Source of the DNA: Robertmurraya korlensis
GTDB taxonomy: Bacteria; Bacillota; Bacilli; Bacillales; Cytobacillaceae
DNA length: 64,000 bases
Direction of reading: 5' to 3'
Assembly (NCBI RefSeq): GCF_023715225.1
Contig: NZ_JAMBNS010000004.1
Location: 1 to 64,000 of the forward strand
This document shows, piece after piece, positions 7,062-15,567 of the stretch (its first letter is position 1; each line of letters opens with the position of its first letter). Made by a program: the position numbers and the translations under genes. Below the pieces are notes generated by a model. That model saw only the letters and a program-made list of their open reading frames with translations. It was not told the DNA's origin and searched no databases.

Positions 7062-8189
7062 ATGATGAAAAATATGGTATGGTACTTTATGGTGATAAAA
7101 TTGTTGATGATTAAAGATTTGTTTACAAATTTAGCTATTGTTGTATCTTTATTATTCCTATATTCGCATATCTTTTCGACGAGTCCACTAACAAAAGACT
7201 CCACCTTTCTGAGAAAAATCTTGTTGGGTGTAGTTGGTGGGTTGTTCTCTAATATTCTCATGCAATACAGTATTCGAATTGATACAACAATTGTTGATCT
7301 ACGACATATTCCCATTATTTTGCTCGCTTTTTTTGGTGGTTCTTTGCCGGCTTTCATTGGGATGTTATTAGTCATAATAGGTCGTTTTTTAATTGGAGTG
7401 AATACCTCTGCATATGCATCTGTCATTCTTATGGTTCTGATTACTTTGTTTTCAATAATGGTTTCTTCACAAAGGATACCCAATAAAAATAAGGTCATTG
7501 CGATGCTTACTTTTTCCAATATTATTTTTACCTTTGTGATCATTTATTTAGTAAATGACATTACTTTACTAGTTAAATTGATTCCTCTATATTGGATCAT
7601 TTCATATATAGCAGGTTTTCTATCCTTCTATATCCTAGATTTTATTAGAAAAAGTCAGTTTTTATTGGAAAAATATAAATCAGAGTCTACAACAGATGGA
7701 TTGACGGGATTAAATAATGTCCGGAAATTTGATGAAGTATTTAACGGGTTACTAAACGAGTTGGATAAAAGTATTCAAAGTTTGTCTCTTCTTTATATTG
7801 ATATTGATTTCTTTAAAAAAATTAATGATACGTATGGTCACTCGGAAGGGGACCTTGTATTAAAGCGACTAGGAACCTTATTAACTGAAAGTACGAGGAA
7901 CTTTGACATCGTTAGTCGGAATGGAGGAGAGGAGTTTACTGTCCTTCTGCCGGACACTTCTGTCGTAAGAGCAATCGATATTGCCGAGCATATCAGAAAA
8001 ACGGTTGAAAATACGGAATTTCCTTTATCAGGCGGTGGTGTGATTAAGGTAACGGTATCCGTTGGGGTCGCCTCTTATAATGATACAACGGAAAACCCAA
8101 GCATGCTAATAGAGGATGCAGATAAAGCTTTGTATGTAGCGAAAAAAAGTGGACGTAACAAAGTTTGTTGCCATGATTCAATTGATTAA
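7062..8189 (+). CDS. Membrane diguanylate cyclase (5TM-LYT type sensor + GGDEF)
   Basis: 375 aa. About residues 1-195 form a bundle of membrane helices resembling the 5TMR-LYT sensor module, followed by a GGDEF domain (about 210-370): TDGLTGLNNVRKFD, LLYIDIDFFKKINDTYGHSEGD, then the active-site loop GGEEF at 288-292. The product-inhibition I-site RxxD (RNFD) lies five residues before the loop, so the enzyme should make c-di-GMP from two GTP with feedback control. No strong ribosome site precedes 7062; ATGs at 7089 or 7107 are alternative starts. Single-gene unit with its own terminator. Confidence 0.88.
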   Translation: MMKNMVWYFMVIKLLMIKDLFTNLAIVVSLLFLYSHIFSTSPLTKDSTFLRKILLGVVGGLFSNILMQYSIRIDTTIVDLRHIPIILLAFFGGSLPAFIGMLLVIIGRFLIGVNTSAYASVILMVLITLFSIMVSSQRIPNKNKVIAMLTFSNIIFTFVIIYLVNDITLLVKLIPLYWIISYIAGFLSFYILDFIRKSQFLLEKYKSESTTDGLTGLNNVRKFDEVFNGLLNELDKSIQSLSLLYIDIDFFKKINDTYGHSEGDLVLKRLGTLLTESTRNFDIVSRNGGEEFTVLLPDTSVVRAIDIAEHIRKTVENTEFPLSGGGVIKVTVSVGVASYNDTTENPSMLIEDADKALYVAKKSGRNKVCCHDSID

Positions 8190-8197
8190 TTAACTTG

Positions 8198-8227
8198 AGC
8201 TCGGGACAAGTTTGTCTCGGGCCTTTT
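8198..8227 (+). terminator. Terminator after the diguanylate cyclase
   Basis: CGGGACAA (8202-8209) pairs, with one G-U, to TTGTCTCG, followed by CCTTTTTT. Confidence 0.75.
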
Positions 8228-8395
8228 TTATGGTAAAATTTACTTCTTCTTATGTAGAACCCGAAATTTTTTACCAAGTGAAACAATTTTGGATATTCAA
8301 CATTTATATAAAGAGATGAAAAAAGGTTGCTGTAGACCCACCCAACTTTTGATTGCTATTCTTATTAAGGGGGCTTTGTGCTCGGAGGTGTGAAT

Positions 8396-9265
8396 ATGGA
8401 TGAGGAAAGATATGAACTGTTAAGGCTAGGAGAACGTGGGGCAATGATCAGTATCGCTGCCTATATTTGCCTTTCTTTTATCAAATTACTTATTGGATTT
8501 TCTGCCCAGTCTGAAGCGTTAAAAGCAGATGGGTTCAATAATCTGACAGATATCATAGCTTCAATTGCTGTATGGATAGGATTAAGAATGTCTCAAAAAC
8601 CACCTGATGAAGATCATCCATATGGCCATTGGAAGGCGGAGAATATTGCGTCATTGGTTGCTTCTTTTATTATGGTAGCAGTTGGATTAAACGTATTACA
8701 TAAAGCAGTTGTTTCGATTTTCTCAGATGAAAAGGTAGTTCCAGACATGCTAGCTGCGTGGACAGGAGTTCTATGTGCAGGTGTCATGTATTTAGTCTAT
8801 CGGTATAATAAAGCACTCTCAGAGAGAGTGAAAAGCCAATCTGTACTTGCGGCAGCTAAGGATAATTTATCAGATGCATGGGTGAGTATCGGAGCAGCCA
8901 TTGGGATAATAGGTTCACAATTTCATCTGCCTTGGCTTGATCCATTAGCCGCTATTATCGTTGGGCTTCTAATATGTAAAACTGCCTATGATATTTTTTA
9001 CGATTCTTCTCATCAATTAACAGATGGATTTGATGAACAGATAATTGAGGAATACAAGAAAAGTATTTTGGATACTACTGGGGTAGCTGGTATTAAGGAT
9101 ATTCGCGCAAGAAATTACGGAAATAACACTGTCGTTGACATTATTATCGTAGTAAACGAAAACTTAAGTATCCGAACAGCACATGATATCTCTTGCAAAG
9201 TAGAGGAAAAGCTTATTTCTGAATATGATGTATACAATGTACATGTTCACGTTGAACCAAGCTAA
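8396..9265 (+). CDS. mneP: Cation diffusion facilitator, MneP-like manganese exporter
   Basis: A 289-aa CDF-family metal/proton antiporter. It shows the membrane part (about 12-200) with the site motif KADGFNNLTDI and the DEDHPYGH loop, and a C-terminal cytosolic metal-sensing domain. Long stretches (SQKPPDEDHPYGHW, YRYNKALS, LLICKTAYDIF, SSHQLTDGFD) resemble the B. subtilis Mn2+ exporter MneP (YeaB) as I recall it, so Mn is the favoured substrate; Zn or Fe is possible. The start at 8396 follows GGAGGTG (8384-8390). No MntR box or second riboswitch is evident upstream. The next gene begins 22 bp downstream. Confidence 0.82.
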   Translation: MDEERYELLRLGERGAMISIAAYICLSFIKLLIGFSAQSEALKADGFNNLTDIIASIAVWIGLRMSQKPPDEDHPYGHWKAENIASLVASFIMVAVGLNVLHKAVVSIFSDEKVVPDMLAAWTGVLCAGVMYLVYRYNKALSERVKSQSVLAAAKDNLSDAWVSIGAAIGIIGSQFHLPWLDPLAAIIVGLLICKTAYDIFYDSSHQLTDGFDEQIIEEYKKSILDTTGVAGIKDIRARNYGNNTVVDIIIVVNENLSIRTAHDISCKVEEKLISEYDVYNVHVHVEPS

Positions 9266-9287
9266 GAAAGGAAGAGGGGAAGAACCG

Positions 9288-9488
9288 ATGAGTGGCACAA
9301 AGTCTGAGTTTCCTAAACTTGCTAAACCTGCTATAAGAGCTTTAGAAAGTGCAGGCTTGTTTCGATTACAGCAATTAACCGAGGTTCAAGAAGAAGAACT
9401 TGCTAAGCTTCACGGAATGGGCCCGAAAGCAATCGAACAACTTCGATTGGCCCTATTAGAAAAAGGGTGGCAGTTTAATAAAAAATGA
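9288..9488 (+). CDS. RNA polymerase alpha-CTD-like / helix-hairpin-helix small protein
   Basis: A 66-aa cytosolic protein: FPKLAKPAIRALESAGLFRLQQLTEVQEEELAKLHGMGPKAIEQLRLAL. This is the fold signature of the RNA polymerase alpha C-terminal domain (two HhH-type turns, LHGMGPKA), without the alpha N-terminal domain. It lies 22 bp after mneP with AGAGGGGAAGA ahead of the ATG, so it is probably co-transcribed. Free-standing alpha-CTD-like proteins are common in Bacillaceae; their role (DNA binding or transcription modulation) is inferred, not shown. Confidence 0.8.
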   Translation: MSGTKSEFPKLAKPAIRALESAGLFRLQQLTEVQEEELAKLHGMGPKAIEQLRLALLEKGWQFNKK

Positions 9489-9532
9489 AACTAAGGAAAA
9501 TGACAAATCAAGTTTAGGAACATGACGGTTGA

Positions 9533-9586
9533 ATGTATGGGTACGGAATCATCGATTTAGAAGGTCATCGATGGAATGTGTTGTAA
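9533..9586 (+). pseudogene. Relic of a VOC/glyoxalase-family gene (C-terminal tail only)
   Basis: The frame ending at 9586 reads YGYGIIDLEGHRWNVL and stop, the characteristic last strand of VOC-superfamily proteins (GYGxxxDxEGHxWNVL). A stop codon lies immediately upstream in the same frame, and no ribosome site or body of the gene is visible. It looks like a deletion remnant. Weakly supported because of its short length. Confidence 0.4.
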
Positions 9587-9740
9587 ATGAATAAAGAGAA
9601 TTTGAAATTGAAATTCAAATTGTTGATAGCATAAATTTGTTGGATTGTTTTACCACAAAAAAATTCTCGAAAAATTCAATTTTCTCCAGTAATTTCTATG
9701 ATATGATAACAGTAAAAATTCCATTTATAGAGGCAAGTTT

Positions 9741-10979
9741 ATGAAAATCTGGGGTCAAATCATTTTTGTATTATTCACATTAGGGATAACCATTTACCAT
9801 AATTACTCTCATGGAGAAAGCGTATTCACGATTGAGCTGCTCTTCTATTGGGCACTAGCATGGTTCCTGGGGAGGCAATATGACAAGGCGAAGCATTTTG
9901 AAAAGATTGCTAGATTAAGTGAGAAGAGTTATAAGAATTTATTAGATTCTCTTCCTAGTACCATTATTATTCATAAAGATCATCGGGTCATTTACGTAAA
10001 TGATCTGGCAGTTACTATGTTTCGTGCTCCTAATCGAGAAGCATTAATAGGTAAACCAACTTTAGAACTTGTTACTCCTAAGTATGCAGATCAATTGAAA
10101 AAGAGAACAAAAGCTGCATCAAGTGGAAATAAACCTTTGAAGAGCATTGAATACAAGTTGAAACGACAAGATGGAACTACGATGGATTTTGAGGTGTCAT
10201 CACTAAAAATTATCTTTGAAGGTGTAGATGCTGTTCTCTCTATTGGTAAAGATATTACGGAGAAGAATGAACAGACGGATCAATTACTTCAAAAATCAGA
10301 AAAACTCGCCCTTTTGGGACAAATGGCAGCAGGAATTGCTCATGAAATTCGGAACCCTTTAACGTCCATTCGAGGGTTCGTTCAATTGTTTAAAGGGGAT
10401 CAAGACCAAAATGTTTATTATGATATTGTTCTATCAGAATTAGATCGAATTAATAATATTGTGGGAGAGTTTTTATTTCTATCGAAACCTACCACGACAG
10501 CGATGCAGGAGCGTGACGTAAAGAAACTGTTAAGTGATGTTGTAACATTAATTCAAACTCAAACAATCCTTAGCAATATCCAAATAGGTATGGAATATGA
10601 AAGCAATCTCCCATATATTTATGGCGATGAAAATCAATTAAAACAAGTATTTCTAAATATACTTAAAAATGCTACTGAGGCGATGCCAAATGGAGGAACC
10701 ATTGAGTTGAAGGTTAAAAAGGATATAGAAAAAGGAGTACTCATTCAGTTTACTGATCAAGGTGTGGGTATACCGAAAGAACGGATCCCGACGCTCGGTG
10801 AACCTTTCTACACAACAAAGGAAAAGGGGACAGGGCTAGGTTTAATGACTTGTTATAAAATTATTGAGAACCATCATGGTCAACTTCTCATTGAGAGTGA
10901 AGTAAATAAGGGGACTACAGTTCAAATTATCTTACCTTTTGCAAGTGAGGCCTTAAAAGAAACGGGCACTAGCTTTTAA
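9741..10979 (+). CDS. PAS-domain sensor histidine kinase (sporulation-kinase-like)
   Basis: 412 aa. Two N-terminal membrane helices (about 5-20 and 28-44), a PAS domain (about 65-175), HisKA with the phospho-acceptor His201 in AHEIRNPLTSIRGF, and an HATPase_c domain with the N box (ILKNATEAM), G1 (DQGVGIP) and G2 (GTGLGL). The AAGIAHEIRNPLTSIRGFVQ form is typical of Bacillus KinA-E-type phosphorelay kinases. There is no adjacent response regulator, so it is an orphan kinase that may feed Spo0F. The signal is unknown. Confidence 0.88.
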   Translation: MKIWGQIIFVLFTLGITIYHNYSHGESVFTIELLFYWALAWFLGRQYDKAKHFEKIARLSEKSYKNLLDSLPSTIIIHKDHRVIYVNDLAVTMFRAPNREALIGKPTLELVTPKYADQLKKRTKAASSGNKPLKSIEYKLKRQDGTTMDFEVSSLKIIFEGVDAVLSIGKDITEKNEQTDQLLQKSEKLALLGQMAAGIAHEIRNPLTSIRGFVQLFKGDQDQNVYYDIVLSELDRINNIVGEFLFLSKPTTTAMQERDVKKLLSDVVTLIQTQTILSNIQIGMEYESNLPYIYGDENQLKQVFLNILKNATEAMPNGGTIELKVKKDIEKGVLIQFTDQGVGIPKERIPTLGEPFYTTKEKGTGLGLMTCYKIIENHHGQLLIESEVNKGTTVQIILPFASEALKETGTSF

Positions 10980-11035
10980 AAATTTAAAGATAACGTTATA
11001 ACCTGTCATATTAAATTAAATTCTTGAGGTGGTAT

Positions 11036-11491
11036 ATGATTGTCGTTAGTGCGTGTTTAGCAGGATTACCAGTTCGATATAATGGGCTTAGCTCTTTAGA
11101 AGGGAAAATACATAAACTGGTAAGTGAAAAGAAAGCCATCACTGCATGCCCTGAATTGCTAGGTGGACTTGAAACTCCCAGAGAGCCAGCCGAAATTATC
11201 GGTGGAAATGGAGAAGACGTGTTAGATGGAAAGGCAAAAGTTATAGATTGTAAGGGAACGGACGTGACGGACGCTTTTGTCAAAGGGGCCTATGAAACAC
11301 TTGATGTAATCAGAAAAATCCAAGCATCAGTAGTCGTTTTGAAAGAGAACAGTCCGTCATGTGGAAGCGGGAAAATCTATAATGGTTCTTTTACAGGTGA
11401 AAAAGTAGAAGGACACGGTGTAACGGCAGCTTTACTGATCAGAAATGGAGTGCGAGTCATTTCGGAGAAACAATTTCTAAAAGAATATTAG
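11036..11491 (+). CDS. DUF523 family protein
   Basis: 151 aa, starting VSACLAGLPVRYNG, with TACPELLGGLETPREPAEI and VVLKENSPSCGSGKIYNGSFTG: the conserved Cys-containing blocks of DUF523 (three Cys-centred motifs that suggest a metal or thiol site). Biochemical role unknown. ATG at 11036 follows TGAGGTGG closely; the upstream in-frame ATG at 11024 has no site. A terminator follows 8 bp after the stop. Confidence 0.85.
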   Translation: MIVVSACLAGLPVRYNGLSSLEGKIHKLVSEKKAITACPELLGGLETPREPAEIIGGNGEDVLDGKAKVIDCKGTDVTDAFVKGAYETLDVIRKIQASVVVLKENSPSCGSGKIYNGSFTGEKVEGHGVTAALLIRNGVRVISEKQFLKEY

Positions 11492-11498
11492 TGGATGA

Positions 11499-11530
11499 AA
11501 AAGCGCTAGGTAATTCCTGCGCTTTTATTT
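11499..11530 (+). terminator. Terminator after the DUF523 gene
   Basis: AAAAGCGC (11499-11506) pairs with GCGCTTTT (11519-11526), followed by ATTTT. Confidence 0.7.
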
Positions 11531-11664
11531 TGCATGTTAAAAACCAACTTCTTCCCTATTTACGTCTAAAGTCTTAGTTAAAACTACTGCGGGGGCTCGT
11601 GTGCTCTCCTTCTTTTTCCAAGTATGATTAATGAAGATCATATGAGATGGAAGGTGTTACGTAA

Positions 11665-12585
11665 ATGACAGGTATTGTTCAATTACAAAATGTGACAAAA
11701 ACTATTAAAGGGAAAACAATTATTGACTCTCTAAGCTTTGAAGTCAAAAAAGGGGAGGTGTTTGGTTTTCTTGGTCCAAACGGAGCGGGTAAAACGACCA
11801 CAATCCGTATGATGGTTGGGTTAATCGGGATGACATCAGGTGATATAAAAATCGGAGGCCATAGCATTCAATCAAATTTTGAGCAAGCGGTGAGGCAAGT
11901 GGGTGCTATTGTTGAGAATCCAGAGATGTACAAATTTCTAACAGGCTATGAAAATCTTATCCATTTTGCCAGATTGTCCAATCAAGTCAATAAAGAGAAG
12001 ATTGATGAGGTCGTTAAGCTCGTTAATTTATCCGATCGAATCCATGACAAAGTTAAGAATTATTCACTTGGGATGCGTCAAAGATTAGGAGTTGCACAGG
12101 CACTTTTACATGAACCTGAAGTTTTAATACTTGATGAGCCAACAAATGGACTTGATCCTGCAGGAATTCGTGAAATGAGAGACCATCTTAAAAAGCTTAC
12201 TAGAGAAAAGGGCTTAGCCGTAATCGTTTCTAGTCACTTGCTTTCTGAGATGGAGATGATGTGCGATCGAATTGCGATCCTTCAAAAGGGGAAGCTCGTT
12301 GACGTCCAAACCATTCAAGATTTTAAAACTGGTGTTGACCAGGAGATTGAATTTGACGTTGTACCAATTGAAAAAGCACTAGCCATATTTCAAACAATGA
12401 GTATTCTAGCACGAAGAGGTGAAACAGGTATTACATGCAGTATTAAGAAAGTGGAGATTCCTTCCGTTGTAAAAAGATTAACGAGCGAAAATGTAGAGAT
12501 ATTTGGAATAAAGGAAGTAACTAAATCATTAGAGGAACGTTTCCTTGAAATAACAGAAGAAAGAGAGGTATCCCTTCATGTTTAA
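11665..12585 (+). CDS. ABC transporter ATP-binding protein (BcrA-like)
   Basis: A 306-aa ATPase of an ABC-2 type exporter. Walker A is GPNGAGKTT, then the Q-loop, the signature YSLGMRQRLG, Walker B LILDEPTNGLDPAG, and the H-loop SSHLLSEME. About 90 C-terminal residues form the extra domain typical of the bacitracin/antibiotic exporter subfamily. It overlaps the permease gene by 8 bp. Export of a peptide antibiotic or lipid-type compound is likely by family, but the substrate is not deducible. Confidence 0.92.
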   Translation: MTGIVQLQNVTKTIKGKTIIDSLSFEVKKGEVFGFLGPNGAGKTTTIRMMVGLIGMTSGDIKIGGHSIQSNFEQAVRQVGAIVENPEMYKFLTGYENLIHFARLSNQVNKEKIDEVVKLVNLSDRIHDKVKNYSLGMRQRLGVAQALLHEPEVLILDEPTNGLDPAGIREMRDHLKKLTREKGLAVIVSSHLLSEMEMMCDRIAILQKGKLVDVQTIQDFKTGVDQEIEFDVVPIEKALAIFQTMSILARRGETGITCSIKKVEIPSVVKRLTSENVEIFGIKEVTKSLEERFLEITEEREVSLHV

Positions 12586-13528
12586 TTTATTACAAAATGA
12601 ATGGATGAAGATTTTTAAACGGCCAGGAACATTTGTGATGATGGGTATTTTATTAGTAACCATTGTCCTTATGGGTGGTATCATTAAATACGAGAATCAA
12701 GATGTGAAGGCAAATCCAGACTGGCAGCAGGAAATCCAAACTATCGTTGCTGAACAGAAGCAAAGTCTTGCACAGATGGAGAATGCCGCACAGGGGCAAA
12801 GAAAATATTTGGAGAAAAGTATAGCCATTAATGAGTATCGTTTGGATCATAATCTCGCTCCGAATGGGGAATATGCTATTTGGAGCTTTGTTCAAGATGC
12901 ATCAAGCTTAATACAACTAGCAGGATTATTTACGATCATTGTAGCAGCAGGAATCGTGGCGTCCGAATTTAACTGGGGCACAATTAAATTGCTTCTAATT
13001 CGACCAACCAGCCGGGCAAAAATCCTTTTAGCAAAGTACACAACCGTCATTTCTTTTTCACTTCTCATGCTGACTTTACTATTTGTCTTTTCCTCTCTAG
13101 TCGGATGGATCGCATTTGGAATGCCAGATAAGGCAACACCTTATTTAAATTACTTTGATGGAAAAGTAACGGAAGAATCGATGATTTTTCACCTGATTAA
13201 ATTTTATGGATTAAACTCAATTAGCATGATTATGCTTTCGACCATGGCATTTATGATTTCTGCCGTATTCAGAAACAGCTCACTTGCTATCGGATTATCG
13301 ATTTTCCTAATGTTTACCGGGGCTCAATTTACGAATTTAATTGCCATGAAGTTTGAGTGGGCAAAGTATATTTTATTTGCGAACACAGACCTTATGCAGT
13401 ATTTTGAAGGTATGCCATTAGTAGAGGGTATGACATTATCTTTTTCTGTTCTCATGCTTGTCGCTTATTTTGTTCTTTTCCATAGTTTAGCCTTTTTCGT
13501 TTTCAAGAAAAGAGACGTGGCTGCATAG
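12578..13528 (+). CDS. ABC-2 type transporter permease
   Basis: A 316-aa membrane subunit partner of the preceding ATPase. One N-terminal helix (about 18-37), an extracytoplasmic helical segment with many Gln and Glu (about 40-100), then five more membrane helices, including the ABC-2 motif EFNWGTIKLLLIRPTSRAKILLAK. The ATG overlaps the ATPase reading frame, consistent with coupled translation. The extracytoplasmic loop resembles that of BceB/BcrB-type exporters only in general layout. Confidence 0.9.
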   Translation: MFNLLQNEWMKIFKRPGTFVMMGILLVTIVLMGGIIKYENQDVKANPDWQQEIQTIVAEQKQSLAQMENAAQGQRKYLEKSIAINEYRLDHNLAPNGEYAIWSFVQDASSLIQLAGLFTIIVAAGIVASEFNWGTIKLLLIRPTSRAKILLAKYTTVISFSLLMLTLLFVFSSLVGWIAFGMPDKATPYLNYFDGKVTEESMIFHLIKFYGLNSISMIMLSTMAFMISAVFRNSSLAIGLSIFLMFTGAQFTNLIAMKFEWAKYILFANTDLMQYFEGMPLVEGMTLSFSVLMLVAYFVLFHSLAFFVFKKRDVAA

Positions 13529-13533
13529 AGTAA

Positions 13534-13560
13534 ATGACCACCTTTGGGTGGTCATTTTTT
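13534..13560. terminator. Bidirectional terminator between the ABC operon and the thermonuclease gene
   Basis: ATGACCACC (13534-13542) pairs with GGTGGTCAT (13547-13555), followed by T7. It overlaps the 3' end of the minus-strand gene. Confidence 0.85.
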
Positions 13561-14634
13561 TATCTTTATAAAGCGAATGACTTCAACGATTAGAATAACT
13601 AGTATTAAGAAAAATAAAGCAGTATATAAGGGAAATAGCAACAAGGCATTAACCCAAAGGTTTTTTGTCCACATTTTATGAATGAGAAGGGGTTCAATTC
13701 CGCTTTTTCTGCTGAAACGTGGGAACATAAAAAAGAGAAATACAGTTACTAAAGCAAAGACCCCTATTCCTGTGGAACCACTGTTTTGCTCTCTACCAAT
13801 CGGTTGTGCTTGCTCCAAATTTTCTTTGCTGGAAGCAGCATTCTTTTCCGAAATAGTAGGTGCAACTACTTCCTTAGAAGTATCCTCTTGAATATTCTCT
13901 TTTTCTTTATTTACAGCGTATAATCCAAGACCATTGGCTTTGGCCTCTAGCATTGCTGCTTCGATGCGGGTTTCGTACTTATAGGTACCATAATCATAAA
14001 AGTCCTCGACTAAGCCAACTCTTGTAATTTCCTCTTGGTGAAGTTTTCCGTCAACAAATACCCAGGCTAATAAACGATCGTATTTGTCAAAAAGGGAAGG
14101 TCCATCTGTTTCAATGGTGATTTGTCCATTTTGTAACAGAGAACATGAATAGTCGCTTGCTTCTTTTCCATAAGGTTCCTGTTGGTTTGTGCTTTCAGGT
14201 GTATCAATGTATAAAAATCTGGTTTTATAGGACGAGCCGTTTATTGAAAATGTCGCTGTGTCCCCGTCTATGCATTTTTCTAATGTGGCATCGTACGTCT
14301 TTCCTACTTCCAATGGGATATTTGTTGAAGTTGTTTTGGAAGCAACAGCACTATTTGCTTCAAAAGTATACCCTTCCAGGTCCAATTTACTTTCGGTTAT
14401 TCCACTCGCACAAGAGTTACTATTATGCTTTTTAATTAGAGTGATGAGCTCTGACTTATTGGTGGCGGTTTTAGCAAGCTCCGTTGGCTCATGTAATAAG
14501 TACACGCAATCCGCTCTTCGGAAATGTCCTCCAAGCTCATCCCTTGATCCATTATGTGCCCAAGTCTGTAAAGGAAGAATGGACAATAATCCAAGGGAAA
14601 TCATGATGGTAATGATCGAGGTTTTTCTAGTCAA
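13552..14634 (-). CDS. Secreted, membrane-anchored thermonuclease (SNase domain)
   Basis: 360 aa. A signal peptide (1-26, ending LQTWA) leads to a short AHNGSRDELGGHFRRADC element and a linker, then a staphylococcal-nuclease domain (about 110-245) with CIDGDTATF, the catalytic Arg in TRFLYIDTPES, EPYGKEASDY and the second Arg in DKYDRLLAW. A low-complexity Lys/Glu/Ser linker and two C-terminal hydrophobic helices follow (about 290-308 and 330-355), so the enzyme should be displayed at the outer membrane face. TTG start with AGGAGG upstream. It likely degrades extracellular DNA/RNA in a Ca2+-dependent manner. Confidence 0.85.
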   Translation of the reverse strand: MTRKTSIITIMISLGLLSILPLQTWAHNGSRDELGGHFRRADCVYLLHEPTELAKTATNKSELITLIKKHNSNSCASGITESKLDLEGYTFEANSAVASKTTSTNIPLEVGKTYDATLEKCIDGDTATFSINGSSYKTRFLYIDTPESTNQQEPYGKEASDYSCSLLQNGQITIETDGPSLFDKYDRLLAWVFVDGKLHQEEITRVGLVEDFYDYGTYKYETRIEAAMLEAKANGLGLYAVNKEKENIQEDTSKEVVAPTISEKNAASSKENLEQAQPIGREQNSGSTGIGVFALVTVFLFFMFPRFSRKSGIEPLLIHKMWTKNLWVNALLLFPLYTALFFLILVILIVEVIRFIKIKK

Positions 14635-14946
14635 AAATGTTTCCTCCTAAATCTAGTTGCTATCAGCTAATATATCATAACGAAAGAAATGCTGAAATAA
14701 TAATCAACCAAGAGTGGAGGTAATAAGAAAAAATTGACTTTAAGGTTTCATTAATAAAAAGGGGCTATAGATCTATGAAAGCTTCATTATTAACGTATGA
14801 TCATGAAATGTTTCGAAAGGCTACGCAAGTGTTTGATAATGAAGAATATATCGCCAAACAGGTAAAACTAAAATAGTGGCTTAGGGAAACCTCATGCTTT
14901 TTTATGATAATATAAATGTAGTATTTTATTCAAAAGGAGAGTAGGT
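14635..14946. other. Intergenic region with one doubtful short ORF
   Basis: 312 bp between the divergent thermonuclease and NUDIX genes. It should hold both promoters. The only coding-like stretch is the 33-codon ORF at 14775-14876, listed separately. Confidence 0.4.
14775..14876 (+). CDS. Doubtful 33-aa ORF
   Basis: ATG at 14775 with AAAGGGG about ten bases upstream, encoding MKASLLTYDHEMFRKATQVF and a short charged tail. It is unrelated to anything I recognise and may be a gene fragment or chance ORF. Listed because its start context is reasonable and it fills an otherwise empty gap. Confidence 0.25.
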   Translation: MKASLLTYDHEMFRKATQVFDNEEYIAKQVKLK

Positions 14947-15567
14947 ATGGAAACAGAATTGCTGCGGATTTTTAATGAAGACCATGAGCCAATTGGAGTT
15001 GCCACACGGGCTGAAATACATGAAAAAGGATACTGGCACGAGACTTTTCATTATTGGTTGATGGAGAAGGACCAAGGGATTTATTACATATTTCTACAGC
15101 TACGGAGTCCAAAGAAAAAAGATTATCCGAATCTATTAGATATTACTGCCGCCGGCCATTTACTTGCCAATGAAACAGTAGAAGATGGAATAAGAGAGGT
15201 GAAAGAGGAGATAGGATTGACTGTCCGTATGGAGGAGCTGATGTCTCTAGGAATCCTCAAGTATTCTGTCAAAATGGTTCCCTTAATAGATAATGAGTTG
15301 GCTCATGTATTTTTACATAGAAAAAATGTCACATTGGATTCGTTCGTTCTACAAGAAGAAGAGGTCGTAGGGATCTACCGAATGAAGTTTACGGATTTTT
15401 CTGCTCTTTGGAGAGATGATACTGAGCATATTCCAATGCAAGGCTTTGAAGTGAAAAATGGAGAAAGATATTTTTATGTGAAATCTGTTGGGAAGGAACA
15501 ATTTGTCCCTCATGATCAATCATTCTATGTGGCTTTAATCAATAAAATACAGAAGGAGCTAAAATAG
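14947..15567 (+). CDS. NUDIX hydrolase (isopentenyl-diphosphate-isomerase-like branch)
   Basis: 206-aa soluble hydrolase. The Nudix box reads GHLLANE...REVKEEIGL (about 58-79), with the metal-binding REVxEE intact; the spacing between the first Glu and REV is one residue shorter than the textbook box. The N-terminus ELLRIFNEDHEPIGVATRAEIHEKGYWHETFHYW matches the YfcD/Idi-like group, which hydrolyses nucleoside or isoprenoid diphosphates; substrate unknown. The 3' end overlaps the convergent MocR gene by 9 bp. Confidence 0.87.
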   Translation: METELLRIFNEDHEPIGVATRAEIHEKGYWHETFHYWLMEKDQGIYYIFLQLRSPKKKDYPNLLDITAAGHLLANETVEDGIREVKEEIGLTVRMEELMSLGILKYSVKMVPLIDNELAHVFLHRKNVTLDSFVLQEEEVVGIYRMKFTDFSALWRDDTEHIPMQGFEVKNGERYFYVKSVGKEQFVPHDQSFYVALINKIQKELK

